The notes: generated from the letters alone by a model not told the origin. DNA of 42,750 nucleotides from Oscillospiraceae bacterium (GCA_017435615.1 JAFSET010000048.1:1-42750); one strand, 5' to 3'; numbered from the stretch's first letter, positions 8,484 to 17,778 are shown. Numbers and translations: made by a program.

Positions 8484-10640
8484 ATGGAACAAATTATTCA
8501 GGCTCTAAGCTTGGAGCTGAAGCAAAAAGAAGAATATGTGGCCAATGTGGTGCAGCTTTTGGACGAGGGGAATACCATTCCTTTTATCGCCCGTTACCGC
8601 AAAGAGCTCCACGGCAGTATGGATGATACGGTTTTGCGTACGCTGGAGACCAGATTGCAGTATCTGCGCAATTTGTCAGCCCGTAAGGAAGAGATCATCA
8701 AAGCCATCGACTCTCAGGGAAAGCTGACAGAGGAGCTGACAGCACAGATCATGGCTGCTGCAACTTTAGCAGAAGCAGAGGATCTGTACAGACCCTATAA
8801 GCAAAAACGTCGCACCCGGGCAACCGTGGCCAAAGAAAAGGGCCTGGAGCCTTTGGCATTGGCTGTTTTTGAGCAGGACGGTCAGGACCCGGCTGTGCTT
8901 GCTGCCGATTACATTGACCCTGAAAAAGGTGTGGAAACGGTGGAGGATGCGCTGGCCGGCGCGTCGGATATTATTGCGGAAATGATCTCCGACGATCCGG
9001 ATATCCGAAAAGCCCTGCGTCAAAAGATGGAACGGCAGGCTATTATGACGGTGCAGGCAGACGATCCGGAGAAAGAAAGCGTCTATGAACTGTATTATAA
9101 CTTTTCTTCGCCGGTCAGCCGTTTGCAAAATCACCAGATCTTAGCCATCAACCGGGGCGAAAAGGAGGACTTTTTAAAGGTCTCCATTACACTTCCCGGC
9201 GTGGAGGGTCAGGCGTTGGTTTGCCGCTGCGCCCTGAAGCCGACAGCACAGGTCAGCCAGTTTGTCCGTGCTGCTGCCGTAGATGCCTATGATCGTCTGA
9301 TCGCCCCCAGTGCAGAGCGTGAAATGCGCAGCGCCCTGACAGACCGGGCGGCGGAATCTGCCATTTCCAACTTTGCCTTGAATTTGAAGCCGTTGCTGCT
9401 GGCTCGTCCGGTCAAGGGCTTTGTGACCATGGGCCTTGATCCCGGATACCGTAATGGCTGTAAGGTAGCTGTCGTGGATGGCACAGGCCGTGTGCTGGAT
9501 ACCTCTGTCGTGTATCCGACCTTTTCCCAAAACAAAAAGCAGGAGGCTATTGTCATCCTGTCCAATATGATCCGAAAGCACGGTGTTAAGCATATTGCCA
9601 TTGGCAACGGTACGGCGTCCCGTGAAACGGAGGCTATGACTGTCGAAATGCTGAAAAACCTGCCGGGTGTCAGTTATATGATCGTCAACGAGGCCGGTGC
9701 TTCCGTATATTCCGCTTCTGAGCTGGCGGCCAAGGAATTCCCGGATTTTGACGTCAATTTGCGTTCGGCGGTGTCTATTGCGCGGCGGCTGCAGGACCCC
9801 TTGGCTGAGCTGGTGAAGATCGAGCCTAAGGCAATCGGTGTTGGACAGTATCAGCACGATATGCCTCAGAAACGACTGGATGAGGCGTTGGGCGGCGTTG
9901 TGGAGGACTGCGTCAACGCGGTAGGCGTGGATGTCAACACCGCTTCTGCCAGCTTGCTGCAGCAGGTATCCGGACTAAACGGCACTACTGCGAAAAACAT
10001 AGTGGCATACCGGGAGGAAAACGGTGCGTTTACTTCCCGCAGTCAGCTTAAAAAAGTACCGAAACTGGGACCGAAGGCCTACGAGCAGTGCGCCGGCTTC
10101 CTGCGTGTCCCTGAAAGTAAGGAAATTATGGACAACACCGGTGTTCACCCGGAGTCCTACGAGGCGGCACGCAAGCTGCTGACGCTCTGCGGCTATGATC
10201 AAAAGGATGTGGCCAGTGGCTCTATTGGAGAACTGAGCAGCCGCTTTGAGGAATTTGGACCGGAGAAGGCTGCAGAGGCCTGTGGCGTGGGCGTTCCCAC
10301 CCTGGAGGATGTGGTCAAAGAGCTGTTGAAACCGGGCCGTGATCCCCGTGATGACCTGCCTGCACCCATTCTGCGCACAGATGTGCTGGAAATGAAGGAC
10401 CTGAAGGCCGGCATGGTTCTGTCCGGCACAGTTCGAAATGTCATTGATTTTGGCGTGTTCGTGGATATTGGTGTCCATCAGGATGGCTTGGTCCATATTT
10501 CACAGGTGGCTACGCACAAGGTTCGCCATCCCTCTGAGGTTGTTCAAGTCGGTGATATCGTGAAGGTGATGGTGCTGGATGTGGATGAGAAGCGCAAGCG
10601 TATCAGCCTGACTATGAAAAATCTTCCCAAAGAAGTATAA
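8484..10640 (+). CDS. tex: RNA-binding transcription accessory protein Tex
   Basis: A 718-residue nucleic-acid-binding protein of the Tex/YhgF family, close to the usual length. The order is the standard one: helical N-terminal region (residues 1-200, with IPFIARYRKE near 31), a YqgF/RNase H-like domain starting near 314 (GLDPGYRNGCKVAVVD), a helix-hairpin-helix region around 500-545 (NIVAYREENGAF, VPKLGPKAYEQCAGFLR), and a C-terminal S1 RNA-binding domain from about 643 (GMVLSGTVRNVIDFGVFVDIG). Tex associates with RNA and the transcription machinery; its precise role differs between species. AAGAGGTG precedes the ATG. It stands alone as a transcription unit. Confidence 0.96.
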   Translation: MEQIIQALSLELKQKEEYVANVVQLLDEGNTIPFIARYRKELHGSMDDTVLRTLETRLQYLRNLSARKEEIIKAIDSQGKLTEELTAQIMAAATLAEAEDLYRPYKQKRRTRATVAKEKGLEPLALAVFEQDGQDPAVLAADYIDPEKGVETVEDALAGASDIIAEMISDDPDIRKALRQKMERQAIMTVQADDPEKESVYELYYNFSSPVSRLQNHQILAINRGEKEDFLKVSITLPGVEGQALVCRCALKPTAQVSQFVRAAAVDAYDRLIAPSAEREMRSALTDRAAESAISNFALNLKPLLLARPVKGFVTMGLDPGYRNGCKVAVVDGTGRVLDTSVVYPTFSQNKKQEAIVILSNMIRKHGVKHIAIGNGTASRETEAMTVEMLKNLPGVSYMIVNEAGASVYSASELAAKEFPDFDVNLRSAVSIARRLQDPLAELVKIEPKAIGVGQYQHDMPQKRLDEALGGVVEDCVNAVGVDVNTASASLLQQVSGLNGTTAKNIVAYREENGAFTSRSQLKKVPKLGPKAYEQCAGFLRVPESKEIMDNTGVHPESYEAARKLLTLCGYDQKDVASGSIGELSSRFEEFGPEKAAEACGVGVPTLEDVVKELLKPGRDPRDDLPAPILRTDVLEMKDLKAGMVLSGTVRNVIDFGVFVDIGVHQDGLVHISQVATHKVRHPSEVVQVGDIVKVMVLDVDEKRKRISLTMKNLPKEV

Positions 10641-10644
10641 TGAA

Positions 10645-10669
10645 AAGTGGGTGCCGGTGGCACCCACTT
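10645..10669. terminator. Bidirectional terminator between tex and the sulfatase gene
   Basis: Perfect 11-base stem (AAGTGGGTGCC and complement) with a 3-base loop, followed by ATTTTG on the plus strand and preceded by A-rich sequence that gives a T tract on the minus strand. The stop codon of the minus-strand gene lies inside the stem. Confidence 0.8.
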
Positions 10670-12581
10670 ATTTTGCATAATAGTCACACAGAAGTATCAA
10701 ATTGCTGATCAAAATGAATTCGTCGGTAATCTCGTTCATTTGTTGAATGTTTTTTTCTGTTGGCGTTTTTCCGGAAGTGTTTTGAATGATTTTGTACTGG
10801 CGGTCGTTGTCTGTTACGCAGGCAACACCCTCACAGATCCAACTTCCGTCAGGGAAAATCGCATAACCGATGTATGCCGGATCAAAAATATCCTGACCTA
10901 AATAGTTGAGGTCTGTGGAAATGCCCATCAAATTCAGTACGGTTGGCACAAGATCGGCTGTGTTCATTGTTTTAGTCACTTCCATTTGTGGACCGTTGTG
11001 TGACCAAATAAAGCAGGGCGTTTTTTCCAGCAAAAGCTGCTGTCCTTCCTGAAGACCGGAATGTTTAAGCAGGTCGGCATCATTTTGATAACCGTAGGTG
11101 TAGTGATCTGTCATGGCAACGATCACTGTGTTTTCCAACATGCCGTGCTCGGACATCTCCTGCAGAAGCCGCTGGAAAAAGTCATCAACAAGCCGTGCTT
11201 TTGCCCGGGCACAGTCCTCTTCTTCGCTGGAGAACATCCCTTTGTATTCCGGATGAACAGAAAGGGCGTATTCAGATAGATCCTCGGAGTAGAGGTAGCT
11301 CATATGTGCCGAACGGGTGATGACCGTGTTAAATGTCTGACCGGATCTAAAGAAAAGCTTTTCCATATCCGGAAGTTCAAACAGCAGCTCTTCATTATAA
11401 AGTGCCTTTTTATTTGCTAAAGAATAAAAATCGTTGTAGTTTCGATATCCGATCGCAGGCTCAAGTTCGCCTCTGCTGTAAAAATCGGGATCGTTGTAAT
11501 GAAATACCTCTGCGGTATATCCTGCGTTTGTTAACTGATTGGCGATGGTTTGATCGAAGTTGTTTTCCAAGAAATTGAACACATAGCTGCCAGATGTGGG
11601 TAAATACAGACCGGTGTTCATACAGAATTCAGAATTCAATGTTCTTGCGCCACCGTAGCCAGGCGTGTAAAACTGTGTAAATTGAATACCTTGGTGCATC
11701 ATATTCCAAATGGTTGGGGTATGCGTTTCATCGATGAGCCAATCATCCATAGACTCCATCAGTACGAAAACGACATTTTTGCCCTTGAAAATACCGGTCA
11801 TTTCGTTTTCTTTGTGGGACTGTCGTTTTTCAAAGTACTGGTCGATCTTTTGCCGATGTTCGGCAAGCTCCTTCGTATATTCCTCAGTCAAGGGGTAGAT
11901 GCCATTGACCAGCAGATCCCGGAAGGTTAATTGATATACACCACAAACATCGTATGCTGCCTTGGCATTGAGCATCGTATCGTATGCTTCCTCATAGGCT
12001 TCATCTATCTCAGATTGCGTTGTGGAGGGAATTTCTTCGTGATTTTCCGCAAAAACCACAGCCGGGGTCAGGAACAATCCCAAAATACATACGGCGCTGC
12101 AGATCAGTGCAGAAAGACGGGGGAGGGGACGGCGGACAATGGCCGGATAGTAGCGTACAAGAAACACGCCTATGGTGCCGGCGATGATACCAAGAAGCCA
12201 CCAGTGGATGGGGAAGGATATCAAAACATCTCCAATAAAGCCTGCGCCCTCACCGGCATACAGCAATGTGCTCAGCCACATCATCTTTCCAAACACATGG
12301 TAATATCCAGCCTGCGTCATGGACCAAAGCAGATGGACGTAAAAAGTGACACCAAAGACGATCCGACTTGTTTTCCGGGGGAACAGTAATACAAAGCTGG
12401 CCTGAAGTGCAGACCAAAGCAGACCAAATATCAGCGGAAGCACGGTAGACGGTTGCAGCAGGCATAGACTTAAAAGCTCGATCAGCATATATGCTGCGGA
12501 AATGCATGCAAATTGACCGATTCGAGATGCGCCAATGCTTGCGAAAAACTGCTGGATTTTTTTCTTTCGTTCCGGACTCAA
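10668..12581 (-). CDS. LTA-synthase-like membrane sulfatase/phosphotransferase
   Basis: A 637-residue protein of the alkaline-phosphatase/sulfatase fold, LtaS type, which transfers glycerol-phosphate-like groups outside the membrane. Residues 1-185 hold about five membrane helices. The extracellular domain begins near 260 with FVLMESMDDW, has the nucleophile region GYGGARTLNSEF near 310 (likely catalytic Thr), and DHYTYG near 490 for metal binding. The start is a TTG at 12581 because AAGGGAGG lies 7 bases before it; an earlier in-frame TTG at 12599 sits in front of that ribosome binding site. It is last in a run of minus genes, separated by a terminator from the isomerase. It could make a teichoic-acid-like polymer or decorate another glycan; the substrate is not shown by sequence. 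Confidence 0.88.
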   Translation of the reverse strand: MSPERKKKIQQFFASIGASRIGQFACISAAYMLIELLSLCLLQPSTVLPLIFGLLWSALQASFVLLFPRKTSRIVFGVTFYVHLLWSMTQAGYYHVFGKMMWLSTLLYAGEGAGFIGDVLISFPIHWWLLGIIAGTIGVFLVRYYPAIVRRPLPRLSALICSAVCILGLFLTPAVVFAENHEEIPSTTQSEIDEAYEEAYDTMLNAKAAYDVCGVYQLTFRDLLVNGIYPLTEEYTKELAEHRQKIDQYFEKRQSHKENEMTGIFKGKNVVFVLMESMDDWLIDETHTPTIWNMMHQGIQFTQFYTPGYGGARTLNSEFCMNTGLYLPTSGSYVFNFLENNFDQTIANQLTNAGYTAEVFHYNDPDFYSRGELEPAIGYRNYNDFYSLANKKALYNEELLFELPDMEKLFFRSGQTFNTVITRSAHMSYLYSEDLSEYALSVHPEYKGMFSSEEEDCARAKARLVDDFFQRLLQEMSEHGMLENTVIVAMTDHYTYGYQNDADLLKHSGLQEGQQLLLEKTPCFIWSHNGPQMEVTKTMNTADLVPTVLNLMGISTDLNYLGQDIFDPAYIGYAIFPDGSWICEGVACVTDNDRQYKIIQNTSGKTPTEKNIQQMNEITDEFILISNLILLCDYYAK

Positions 12582-12602
12582 ATCTATGCCTCCCTTCAAA
12601 AA

Positions 12603-12631
12603 GAATACGGTGGTAGTATACCACCGTATTC
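12603..12631 (-). terminator. Terminator after the TIM-barrel isomerase gene
   Basis: Perfect 13-base stem (GAATACGGTGGTA and complement) with a 3-base loop and a CTTTTT run on the minus strand. It separates the importer/amidohydrolase/isomerase operon from the sulfatase gene, although readthrough is possible since the sulfatase shows no clear promoter of its own. Confidence 0.8.
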
Positions 12632-12645
12632 CGAAAAAAACAATA

Positions 12646-13524
12646 TCAAAGTTTTGCAGGTGCAGCTTTTTCGTATAAATTCACAAGCTGTTTGGCGGCT
12701 TCAGCCATTTTTTGCATACCGGAAAAGACGTTTTCAGCGTTGTAGGCCGATAAGTATTGGTCAGCCTCCAAGGTGAAATATCCGGTGTAGCCGATATCCT
12801 TTAGTGCTTGTACGATGCCACCAAAATCAACAGACATGGTAAAAGGAAGCTGGTGGCTGTCGTGCCAACGATCATTGTCATGAATATGTAAAGCCTGAAG
12901 CCGGTGACCCAAGGCCCGGATCATATTGGCTGCACCACTGCCGGAGCCACACATTTCTCCGTGACCGATGTCTAAACAGGCCACGAAAGAGTCGTCGTTT
13001 ACGACGTCTATATGTTGGCAAAAGCTTTCAGAGGTAGCGCAGGCGGCGAAGCTTGACTGATCTGCAATATTGTCCCAGTTCCACATGTTTTCCGTGGCAA
13101 TTTTTACACCGCAGGCTTTGGCAAAGGGCAAAAGCTCCAGGTAAAACTCTGCATTTTCTTCCGGCGTTTTGTTGTTGTCCGGATGAATCACGCAGATGTT
13201 ACCGCCTGCTTCGGCGGTACATTCGATCGCACGCTTCAGGTAAGACCGAATTTGAGGGACATTGGTAGGGAAGGGGGCGTGGGACTGATTGCAGTGGATG
13301 CCGTTGTCCTCTCCGATTTTTCTAAGCTCCCGGACAAAATCTAAGTATCCGGACCCGGAAAGGGGGTGACCGGTATCGATGCACTGTCTGGTAGACCAAT
13401 CATACTTACACATGGAAAAAAGGGAAAAATCCCAGGCATCGAAACCTGCTTTCGCATAAAGCTCAACCGCCTTATGTTCTCCAATAATGGCGGCAGCGGA
13501 GGCAATTTCTGTAGATATTTTCAT
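12646..13524 (-). CDS. Sugar-phosphate isomerase/epimerase family TIM-barrel protein
   Basis: A 292-residue protein of the AP-endonuclease-2-like TIM-barrel fold (IolE/IolI and hydroxypyruvate-isomerase relatives). Metal-ligand motifs are visible: NQSHAPFP near residue 80, IHPDNN near 114, ATENMWNW near 140, CLDIGHGEMCG near 185, LHIHDND near 213 and FTLEADQYL near the end. The ATG overlaps the stop of the M20 gene (ATGA), so translation is probably coupled. The substrate is unknown; a role in carbohydrate or amino-sugar metabolism is inference from family. Its coupling to an amidohydrolase is worth noting, since the substrate could be a sugar released from an amide. Confidence 0.87.
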   Translation of the reverse strand: MKISTEIASAAAIIGEHKAVELYAKAGFDAWDFSLFSMCKYDWSTRQCIDTGHPLSGSGYLDFVRELRKIGEDNGIHCNQSHAPFPTNVPQIRSYLKRAIECTAEAGGNICVIHPDNNKTPEENAEFYLELLPFAKACGVKIATENMWNWDNIADQSSFAACATSESFCQHIDVVNDDSFVACLDIGHGEMCGSGSGAANMIRALGHRLQALHIHDNDRWHDSHQLPFTMSVDFGGIVQALKDIGYTGYFTLEADQYLSAYNAENVFSGMQKMAEAAKQLVNLYEKAAPAKL

Positions 13525-14954
13525 ATTTGTGAACCATCCTTATACCCGTATTCCACAGGGCAGTCGTAGCCATCCGCAGCAGCTACAGAAAATTCATCGC
13601 GTATTTCGTTGAGAAGCTTTGAATTGCTCATCATATCGGCTGTGGCACCGGCCAGTACCTTTGCTGCATACAGCAATCCTTTGTGCGCAATGGAAGATTT
13701 GCCAATGGAGACATTTTGCCAGGAATGTCCGGGAGACCCGGAGACCCAGGTGACGGCGGTAAATTGTGCCGTGGGAGTCAGCCAACTGACATCACCTACA
13801 TCGGTTGATCCGGGGTTGAAGGCAGTACTGCGATCATAAGGGAGAATGAAATCGTTCAGTGCCTTTGTGCCGTCCTGTGTCTGTTTTCGGACATACGCTT
13901 GCAGCTTGGGATCGTCCTCAGTGCGTTGACCGGGAAGCTGCGTAGAATGGAAAGTATCTTTTAGCTGCTGGGCAAAGCACCATTCTTCTGATGTATAGGC
14001 AGGCAGGGGAGCTTGCTGCAGATTTTCGCTGAGCACCTGTTCTATCACAGTATTGGACAGCGTGTTGGAGGTGCCGTCGATCTGCCGCCAGGAAACTGCA
14101 GTTTCTGTCATCAGTGCTGCGCCCTGAGCGATTTTGTGGACACGCTCCAAAAGTTGCTTGGCCTGTCGTACTGTACGCTCACGGACCATATAGATCAGCT
14201 TGGCGGTGGGTTGTACTACATTAGGGGACAGGCCGCCTGGGTCACTGTAGCTGTAGTGGATAGAGGCGCTTTTGCTCATATGCTCCCGTAAAAACTGCAC
14301 GCCTACATTCATCAGCTCGGCAGCATCCAGTGCAGAACGTCCGTTTTCCGGATCACCGGCAGCGTGAGCGGACAGGCCCCGGAAGCTGTATTCATATTGC
14401 AGACAGGCGGCGCAGGAACCGGTAGTGACCTCGTTGACGTCACCGGGATGCCAGCACAGTGCCGCATCCAGTTCGGCAAATATACCCTCACGGGCCATAA
14501 AGGTTTTGCCGGCGCAGCCTTCTTCGCCAGGACAGCCGTAGAATATAACGGTTCCCTGTAGCTGATCTGAGCAAATAGCTTCCTTAATGGCGTATGCAGC
14601 AGCTAAGGATGCTGCGCCTAAGAGATTGTGACCGCAGCCATGGCCGTTTCCGCCTTGGACCAAAGCCTGTTTTTCTGCGGAACAGGGAACTTGAGAAAGA
14701 CCGGACAGGGCATCGAATTCGCCTAAAATACCAATAACAGGTTTGCCGGAACCAAATCTGCCGGAAAAGGCAGTGGGGATACCGGCAATCTGTTCAGTTA
14801 TCTCAAAACCCAGCTCTTTCAGTAGTTCAATATAAGCATCTGCAGAATGGATTTCTTCCATAGAAAGCTCTGCCAAGGCCCAAATGCGGTCACTTAAATC
14901 TGTAAAGATCTTGCTTTTGTCTTCAATGGTTTGATATAGATGGGTTTTATCCAT
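13521..14954 (-). CDS. M20 family amidohydrolase (AbgB-like)
   Basis: A 477-residue zinc peptidase of clan MH, close to AbgB (p-aminobenzoyl-glutamate hydrolase subunit B) and related amidohydrolases that split N-acyl amino acids or peptides. Metal and active-site motifs are ILGEFDALSGL near 75, GCGHNLLGAA near 104, YGCPGEEGCAGK near 140 and CWHPGDVNEV near 165, with LSAHAAGDPENGRSALDA in the dimerisation lid region. The ATG at 14954 is 2 bases after the ATPase stop; the upstream in-frame extension has no ribosome binding site of its own and overlaps that gene. Placement behind an amino-acid importer suggests that it acts on what the importer brings in. Confidence 0.9.
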   Translation of the reverse strand: MDKTHLYQTIEDKSKIFTDLSDRIWALAELSMEEIHSADAYIELLKELGFEITEQIAGIPTAFSGRFGSGKPVIGILGEFDALSGLSQVPCSAEKQALVQGGNGHGCGHNLLGAASLAAAYAIKEAICSDQLQGTVIFYGCPGEEGCAGKTFMAREGIFAELDAALCWHPGDVNEVTTGSCAACLQYEYSFRGLSAHAAGDPENGRSALDAAELMNVGVQFLREHMSKSASIHYSYSDPGGLSPNVVQPTAKLIYMVRERTVRQAKQLLERVHKIAQGAALMTETAVSWRQIDGTSNTLSNTVIEQVLSENLQQAPLPAYTSEEWCFAQQLKDTFHSTQLPGQRTEDDPKLQAYVRKQTQDGTKALNDFILPYDRSTAFNPGSTDVGDVSWLTPTAQFTAVTWVSGSPGHSWQNVSIGKSSIAHKGLLYAAKVLAGATADMMSNSKLLNEIRDEFSVAAADGYDCPVEYGYKDGSQI

Positions 14955-14956
14955 AA

Positions 14957-15730
14957 TTACAGTACCTTGGACAGAAAATCCTGTAGCCTGGGGTGGCAAG
15001 GGTGGTCAAACAGCTTTTCAGGAGCTGCTTCTTCCAGTATTTTACCGTCAGCCATAAAGACGACGCGGTTTCCTACCTCCCGGGCAAAGCCCATTTCGTG
15101 TGTCACCACAACCATGGTCATACCCTCGGTAGCCAGCTCCTTCATAACCTCAAGAACCTCGCCAACCATTTCCGGGTCCAAAGCAGAGGTAGGCTCATCA
15201 AACAGCATTACCTCCGGATCCATCATCAATGCCCGGACAATGGCGATCCGCTGTTTTTGTCCGCCGGAAAGTTGAATGGGATAAGCGTCGGCACGGTCCT
15301 CAAGACCTACACGCTTTAAAAGGGACATTGCCTTTTCCGTTGCATCCTGCTTAGACATTTTCTTGACCTTCATAGGAGCCAGGATCATGTTGTCCAAAAT
15401 GGTTTTATGGGGAAACAGGTTGAAGTGCTGGAAGACCATACCCATCTTTTCCCGGTGAGTATCGATATTGACCTTCACAACAGCACCGGTTTCATCTTTA
15501 TACTTTTTCTTGGTGATATCTACGCCATGGAACCAAATGGAACCTTCTGTAGGGACTTCCAAAAGGTTCAGACTGCGTAAAAGGGTACTTTTACCGGAAC
15601 CGGACGGCCCAATGACCACCATAACATCGCCTTTGTTGATGTTGACAGAAACATCATCCAAAGCATGCAGAGAACCTTTGTTGTAGTACTTCTTTAAGTT
15701 TTTGACTTCAATCAGCTTATCTCCGGTCAC
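14957..15730 (-). CDS. Polar amino acid ABC transporter ATP-binding protein
   Basis: A 257-residue ATPase of the GlnQ/HisP/ArtM group. Walker A is GPSGSGKST, the signature is LSGGQKQR, Walker B is [14 protein letters not shown], and the H-loop is VVVTHEMGF. It has a GTG start at 15730, 14 bases inside the permease gene, with AAAGGAGG ten bases before it. A short insert ([19 protein letters not shown]) between Walker A and the Q loop lengthens it relative to typical members of about 240 residues. It powers the permease encoded just upstream. Confidence 0.95.
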   Translation of the reverse strand: MTGDKLIEVKNLKKYYNKGSLHALDDVSVNINKGDVMVVIGPSGSGKSTLLRSLNLLEVPTEGSIWFHGVDITKKKYKDETGAVVKVNIDTHREKMGMVFQHFNLFPHKTILDNMILAPMKVKKMSKQDATEKAMSLLKRVGLEDRADAYPIQLSGGQKQRIAIVRALMMDPEVMLFDEPTSALDPEMVGEVLEVMKELATEGMTMVVVTHEMGFAREVGNRVVFMADGKILEEAAPEKLFDHPCHPRLQDFLSKVL

Positions 15731-16415
15731 CGCGGCTCATCCTCCTTTCAAAGTATGCAATGATCTTGGATGTGGGGAAGGTTAGACAGAAATAAACGCA
15801 GGCTGCAATGATCAAGGCCTCCGCAATGGTAAAGGTTGCGGCCTTTACTGAGTTAACTGCCGACATGATTTCCTGCACACCAATAGTCCAGCAGATCGAG
15901 GACTCTTTGATAATGGTCACAAATTCGTTGGCAATAGCAGGCAAAATGTTTTTGATCGCCTGAGGCAGGACCACATGCTGCATAGTCTGCCACTGGGACA
16001 TACCAAGGCTTCTGGAAGCCTCTGTCTGACCCAGGTCAATGGACTGAATACCGGAACGGATGATTTCGCTTAAGTAGGCAGCCGAGTTCAGGGACAAGGC
16101 AATTACACCGGGAATAAACCGTTCAAAACGGATAAATCCGAACATTTTAAAGGTGGGCAGATCGATGTCTGCCAGCAATACGTGATACACGATGAACAGT
16201 TGGACCATCAGGGGCGTCGCACGGAAGACTTCCACATAAACAGAGGATACACCCTTTAAAATATGAGATTTGGACATCCGCATCAACGCAATGATCATTG
16301 CCAAAATGAAGCCAAACAGGACAGTGAACAGGGACAGCATAACGGTGCACACCAGGCCCTCTTCGAACATTGTCCAATATTTCAGTGTTTTTTGAAATCC
16401 TTCAATGGAAAGCAT
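15717..16415 (-). CDS. Polar amino acid ABC transporter permease
   Basis: A 232-residue inner-membrane protein of the HisM/GlnP type. It has about five hydrophobic helices and the ATPase-contact EAA loop ([25 protein letters not shown] begins near residue 134). Only one permease is present, so it likely forms a homodimer. AAAGGAGC precedes the ATG. It is separated from the binding-protein gene by a strong hairpin at 16438-16464 and overlaps the ATPase gene by 14 bases. Confidence 0.94.
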   Translation of the reverse strand: MLSIEGFQKTLKYWTMFEEGLVCTVMLSLFTVLFGFILAMIIALMRMSKSHILKGVSSVYVEVFRATPLMVQLFIVYHVLLADIDLPTFKMFGFIRFERFIPGVIALSLNSAAYLSEIIRSGIQSIDLGQTEASRSLGMSQWQTMQHVVLPQAIKNILPAIANEFVTIIKESSICWTIGVQEIMSAVNSVKAATFTIAEALIIAACVYFCLTFPTSKIIAYFERRMSRGDRR

Positions 16416-16437
16416 AGGCAGCTCCTTTCAGTGAACA

Positions 16438-16464
16438 TTCCCCGGAAGAAGAACTTCCGGGGAA
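16438..16464 (-). promoter_or_regulatory. Intergenic hairpin between binding protein and permease
   Basis: Perfect 11-base stem (TTCCCCGGAAG and complement) with a 5-base loop, between the binding-protein stop and the permease ribosome binding site. There is no T tract after it, so it is more likely an mRNA-stabilising structure that keeps binding protein in excess over the membrane subunits than a terminator. Confidence 0.55.
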
Positions 16465-16479
16465 CATACAGTATTATTC

Positions 16480-17469
16480 TTATTCGGTGACAGCCTCGGT
16501 GGTGTCTTCGGTGGGAACCTCGCCCTCCTCGTTCAGAACGCCTTCGTACTTTTCGCCGGTGGCCAGCTCGTTAGCCTCGGCGACGAAGGTTGCCATGGAG
16601 CCATCTTCGATAGCAGCCTGAATAGCCAGGTTCACAGCAGCCAGCAGGGGAGCGTTGCCTTCCTTCACGCCGACAACAGAGCCTTCCTGATCATAGGGAA
16701 CCTCAAACAGAACCACCAGATCGGTGTAGGTCTTGGCGTAGGTCTCAGCAACAACGGTCTCAACAAATGCGCCGTCCAGCTTGTCGTTGATAACTTCAGC
16801 AACAATATCGGTAACCTTTGCCAGCTCAACAATGTCAGCGTCAGGGGTGTTGGCAACAGCCAGGTCATACTGGATGGAAGCAGTCTGTGCGCCAATCTGA
16901 TATTCAGCCTTATTGGCGTCAGCCAGGGAAGCGAACTTTTCCTGGTTGTTCTTGCTGGTCACGAAGGACTGACCGCCCTCATAGTAAATCACGGAGAAGT
17001 CCATTGCGCCTTCACGGTCAGGATCGGGGGAGTAACCGGCCATACCGATATCGGCATTGCCCATGCCCAGCTCAGTGATGGTGCCGTCAAAGTCCATGGG
17101 GACGATTTCCAGCTCCAGGCCGATGTAGTCAGCAATGTACTGAGCCAGCGCGATGTCGAAGCCAGCTAAAGTGGGATTGCCGTCGGCATCCAGTGCGTAG
17201 AACTCATAGGGAGCAAAGTCGGGGGAGGTAACCATGGTCAGCTTGCCCTCGTTGATGGTCTCGATCAGGGGCTTGAGCTCATCGATGGTCATAGAAGCGT
17301 AATCGGTGCCGCCGTCAGTGGGGGCTTCGGTTGCGCCGTCGGTGGGGGCCTCAGTTGTATCAGAAACAGGAGCCTCAGTGGTGGTGGGTGTGGAATCGGA
17401 AGATCCGCATCCGGCGAACAGACCCAAAACAAGGATCAAGGACAGTGCGATTGCGAGTAACTTTTTCAT
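16480..17469 (-). CDS. Amino acid ABC transporter substrate-binding lipoprotein
   Basis: A 329-residue family-3 solute-binding protein. Residues 1-25 are a lipoprotein signal with lipobox LFAGC. A Thr/Glu/Pro-rich linker (TEAPVSDTTEAPTDGATEAP) follows to about residue 55, then the binding domain (VTSPDFAPYEF, LAGFDIALAQYIADYIGLELE, GNADIGMAGYSPDPDREGAMDFS, and the usual inserted second lobe). A short acidic tail ends TEDTTEAVTE. The second of two close ATGs (17469) is chosen, since GGAG lies 9 bases before it and only 3 before the ATG at 17475. Ligand class is polar amino acid; arginine or lysine is possible given the upstream sites at 17527 and 17666. Confidence 0.93.
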   Translation of the reverse strand: MKKLLAIALSLILVLGLFAGCGSSDSTPTTTEAPVSDTTEAPTDGATEAPTDGGTDYASMTIDELKPLIETINEGKLTMVTSPDFAPYEFYALDADGNPTLAGFDIALAQYIADYIGLELEIVPMDFDGTITELGMGNADIGMAGYSPDPDREGAMDFSVIYYEGGQSFVTSKNNQEKFASLADANKAEYQIGAQTASIQYDLAVANTPDADIVELAKVTDIVAEVINDKLDGAFVETVVAETYAKTYTDLVVLFEVPYDQEGSVVGVKEGNAPLLAAVNLAIQAAIEDGSMATFVAEANELATGEKYEGVLNEEGEVPTEDTTEAVTE

Positions 17470-17518
17470 TTTCATTATCTCCTTTTTTGTCGCGCCGTGA
17501 GGCGTGCTTGATGGTCGT

Positions 17519-17547
17519 ATTATACATCGAATATTATTCATTGTCTA
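17519..17547 (-). promoter_or_regulatory. Promoter of the amino acid importer operon
   Basis: Minus strand: TAGACA (17547-17542), 17-base spacer, TATAAT (17524-17519). It is 50 bases before the binding-protein start. A near-palindrome GAATA-A-TATTC lies inside the spacer. Confidence 0.7.
17527..17540. promoter_or_regulatory. Possible ARG-box-like operator in the importer promoter
   Basis: On the minus strand TGAATAATATTCGA lies between the -35 and -10 boxes. It resembles the ArgR/AhrC half-site pair TGAAT...ATTCA, but the arms are one base closer than the classical spacing. A better-spaced match, TGAAT-AAGT-ATGCA, is at 17666-17679. Inference only. Confidence 0.35.
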
Positions 17548-17665
17548 TTGACTATCCATACAAGTATTTGCTGTTTTGAATGTATTTCACAGTTGAACAT
17601 ACACAAAAATATTCATTTATTAACAGTATATACGCATATTCACTGTAAATATTCAGTTTTTGAAA

Positions 17666-17679
17666 TGAATAAGTATGCA
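17666..17679. promoter_or_regulatory. Possible distal ARG box
   Basis: TGAAT-AAGT-ATGCA fits the TGNAT-N4-ATNCA pattern of ArgR-family operators. It is about 120 bases upstream of the importer promoter, in an AT-rich stretch with several other ATTCA half-sites (17590-17660). Inference only. Confidence 0.35.
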
Positions 17680-17698
17680 GTATATGATGAATAAAAAA

Positions 17699-17736
17699 TC
17701 CCCATCCCTTTTGTCGTTCCCGACTGGGGATGGGGA
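17699..17736 (-). terminator. Terminator of the VanW-domain gene
   Basis: Stem TCCCCATCCC paired with GGGATGGGGA, followed on the minus strand by TTTTTTAT. It is the only intrinsic terminator seen downstream of the VanW gene. Confidence 0.8.
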
Positions 17737-17778
17737 TGCACGGTTTTGACAGGGGCGTACCCGGTTCCAATTTCAAAA

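Noticed and set aside
16438-16464. Terminator between the binding-protein and permease genes
   Set aside because: The stem is strong but no T tract follows on the minus strand, and the downstream genes show no promoter of their own, so a stabilising hairpin fits better.
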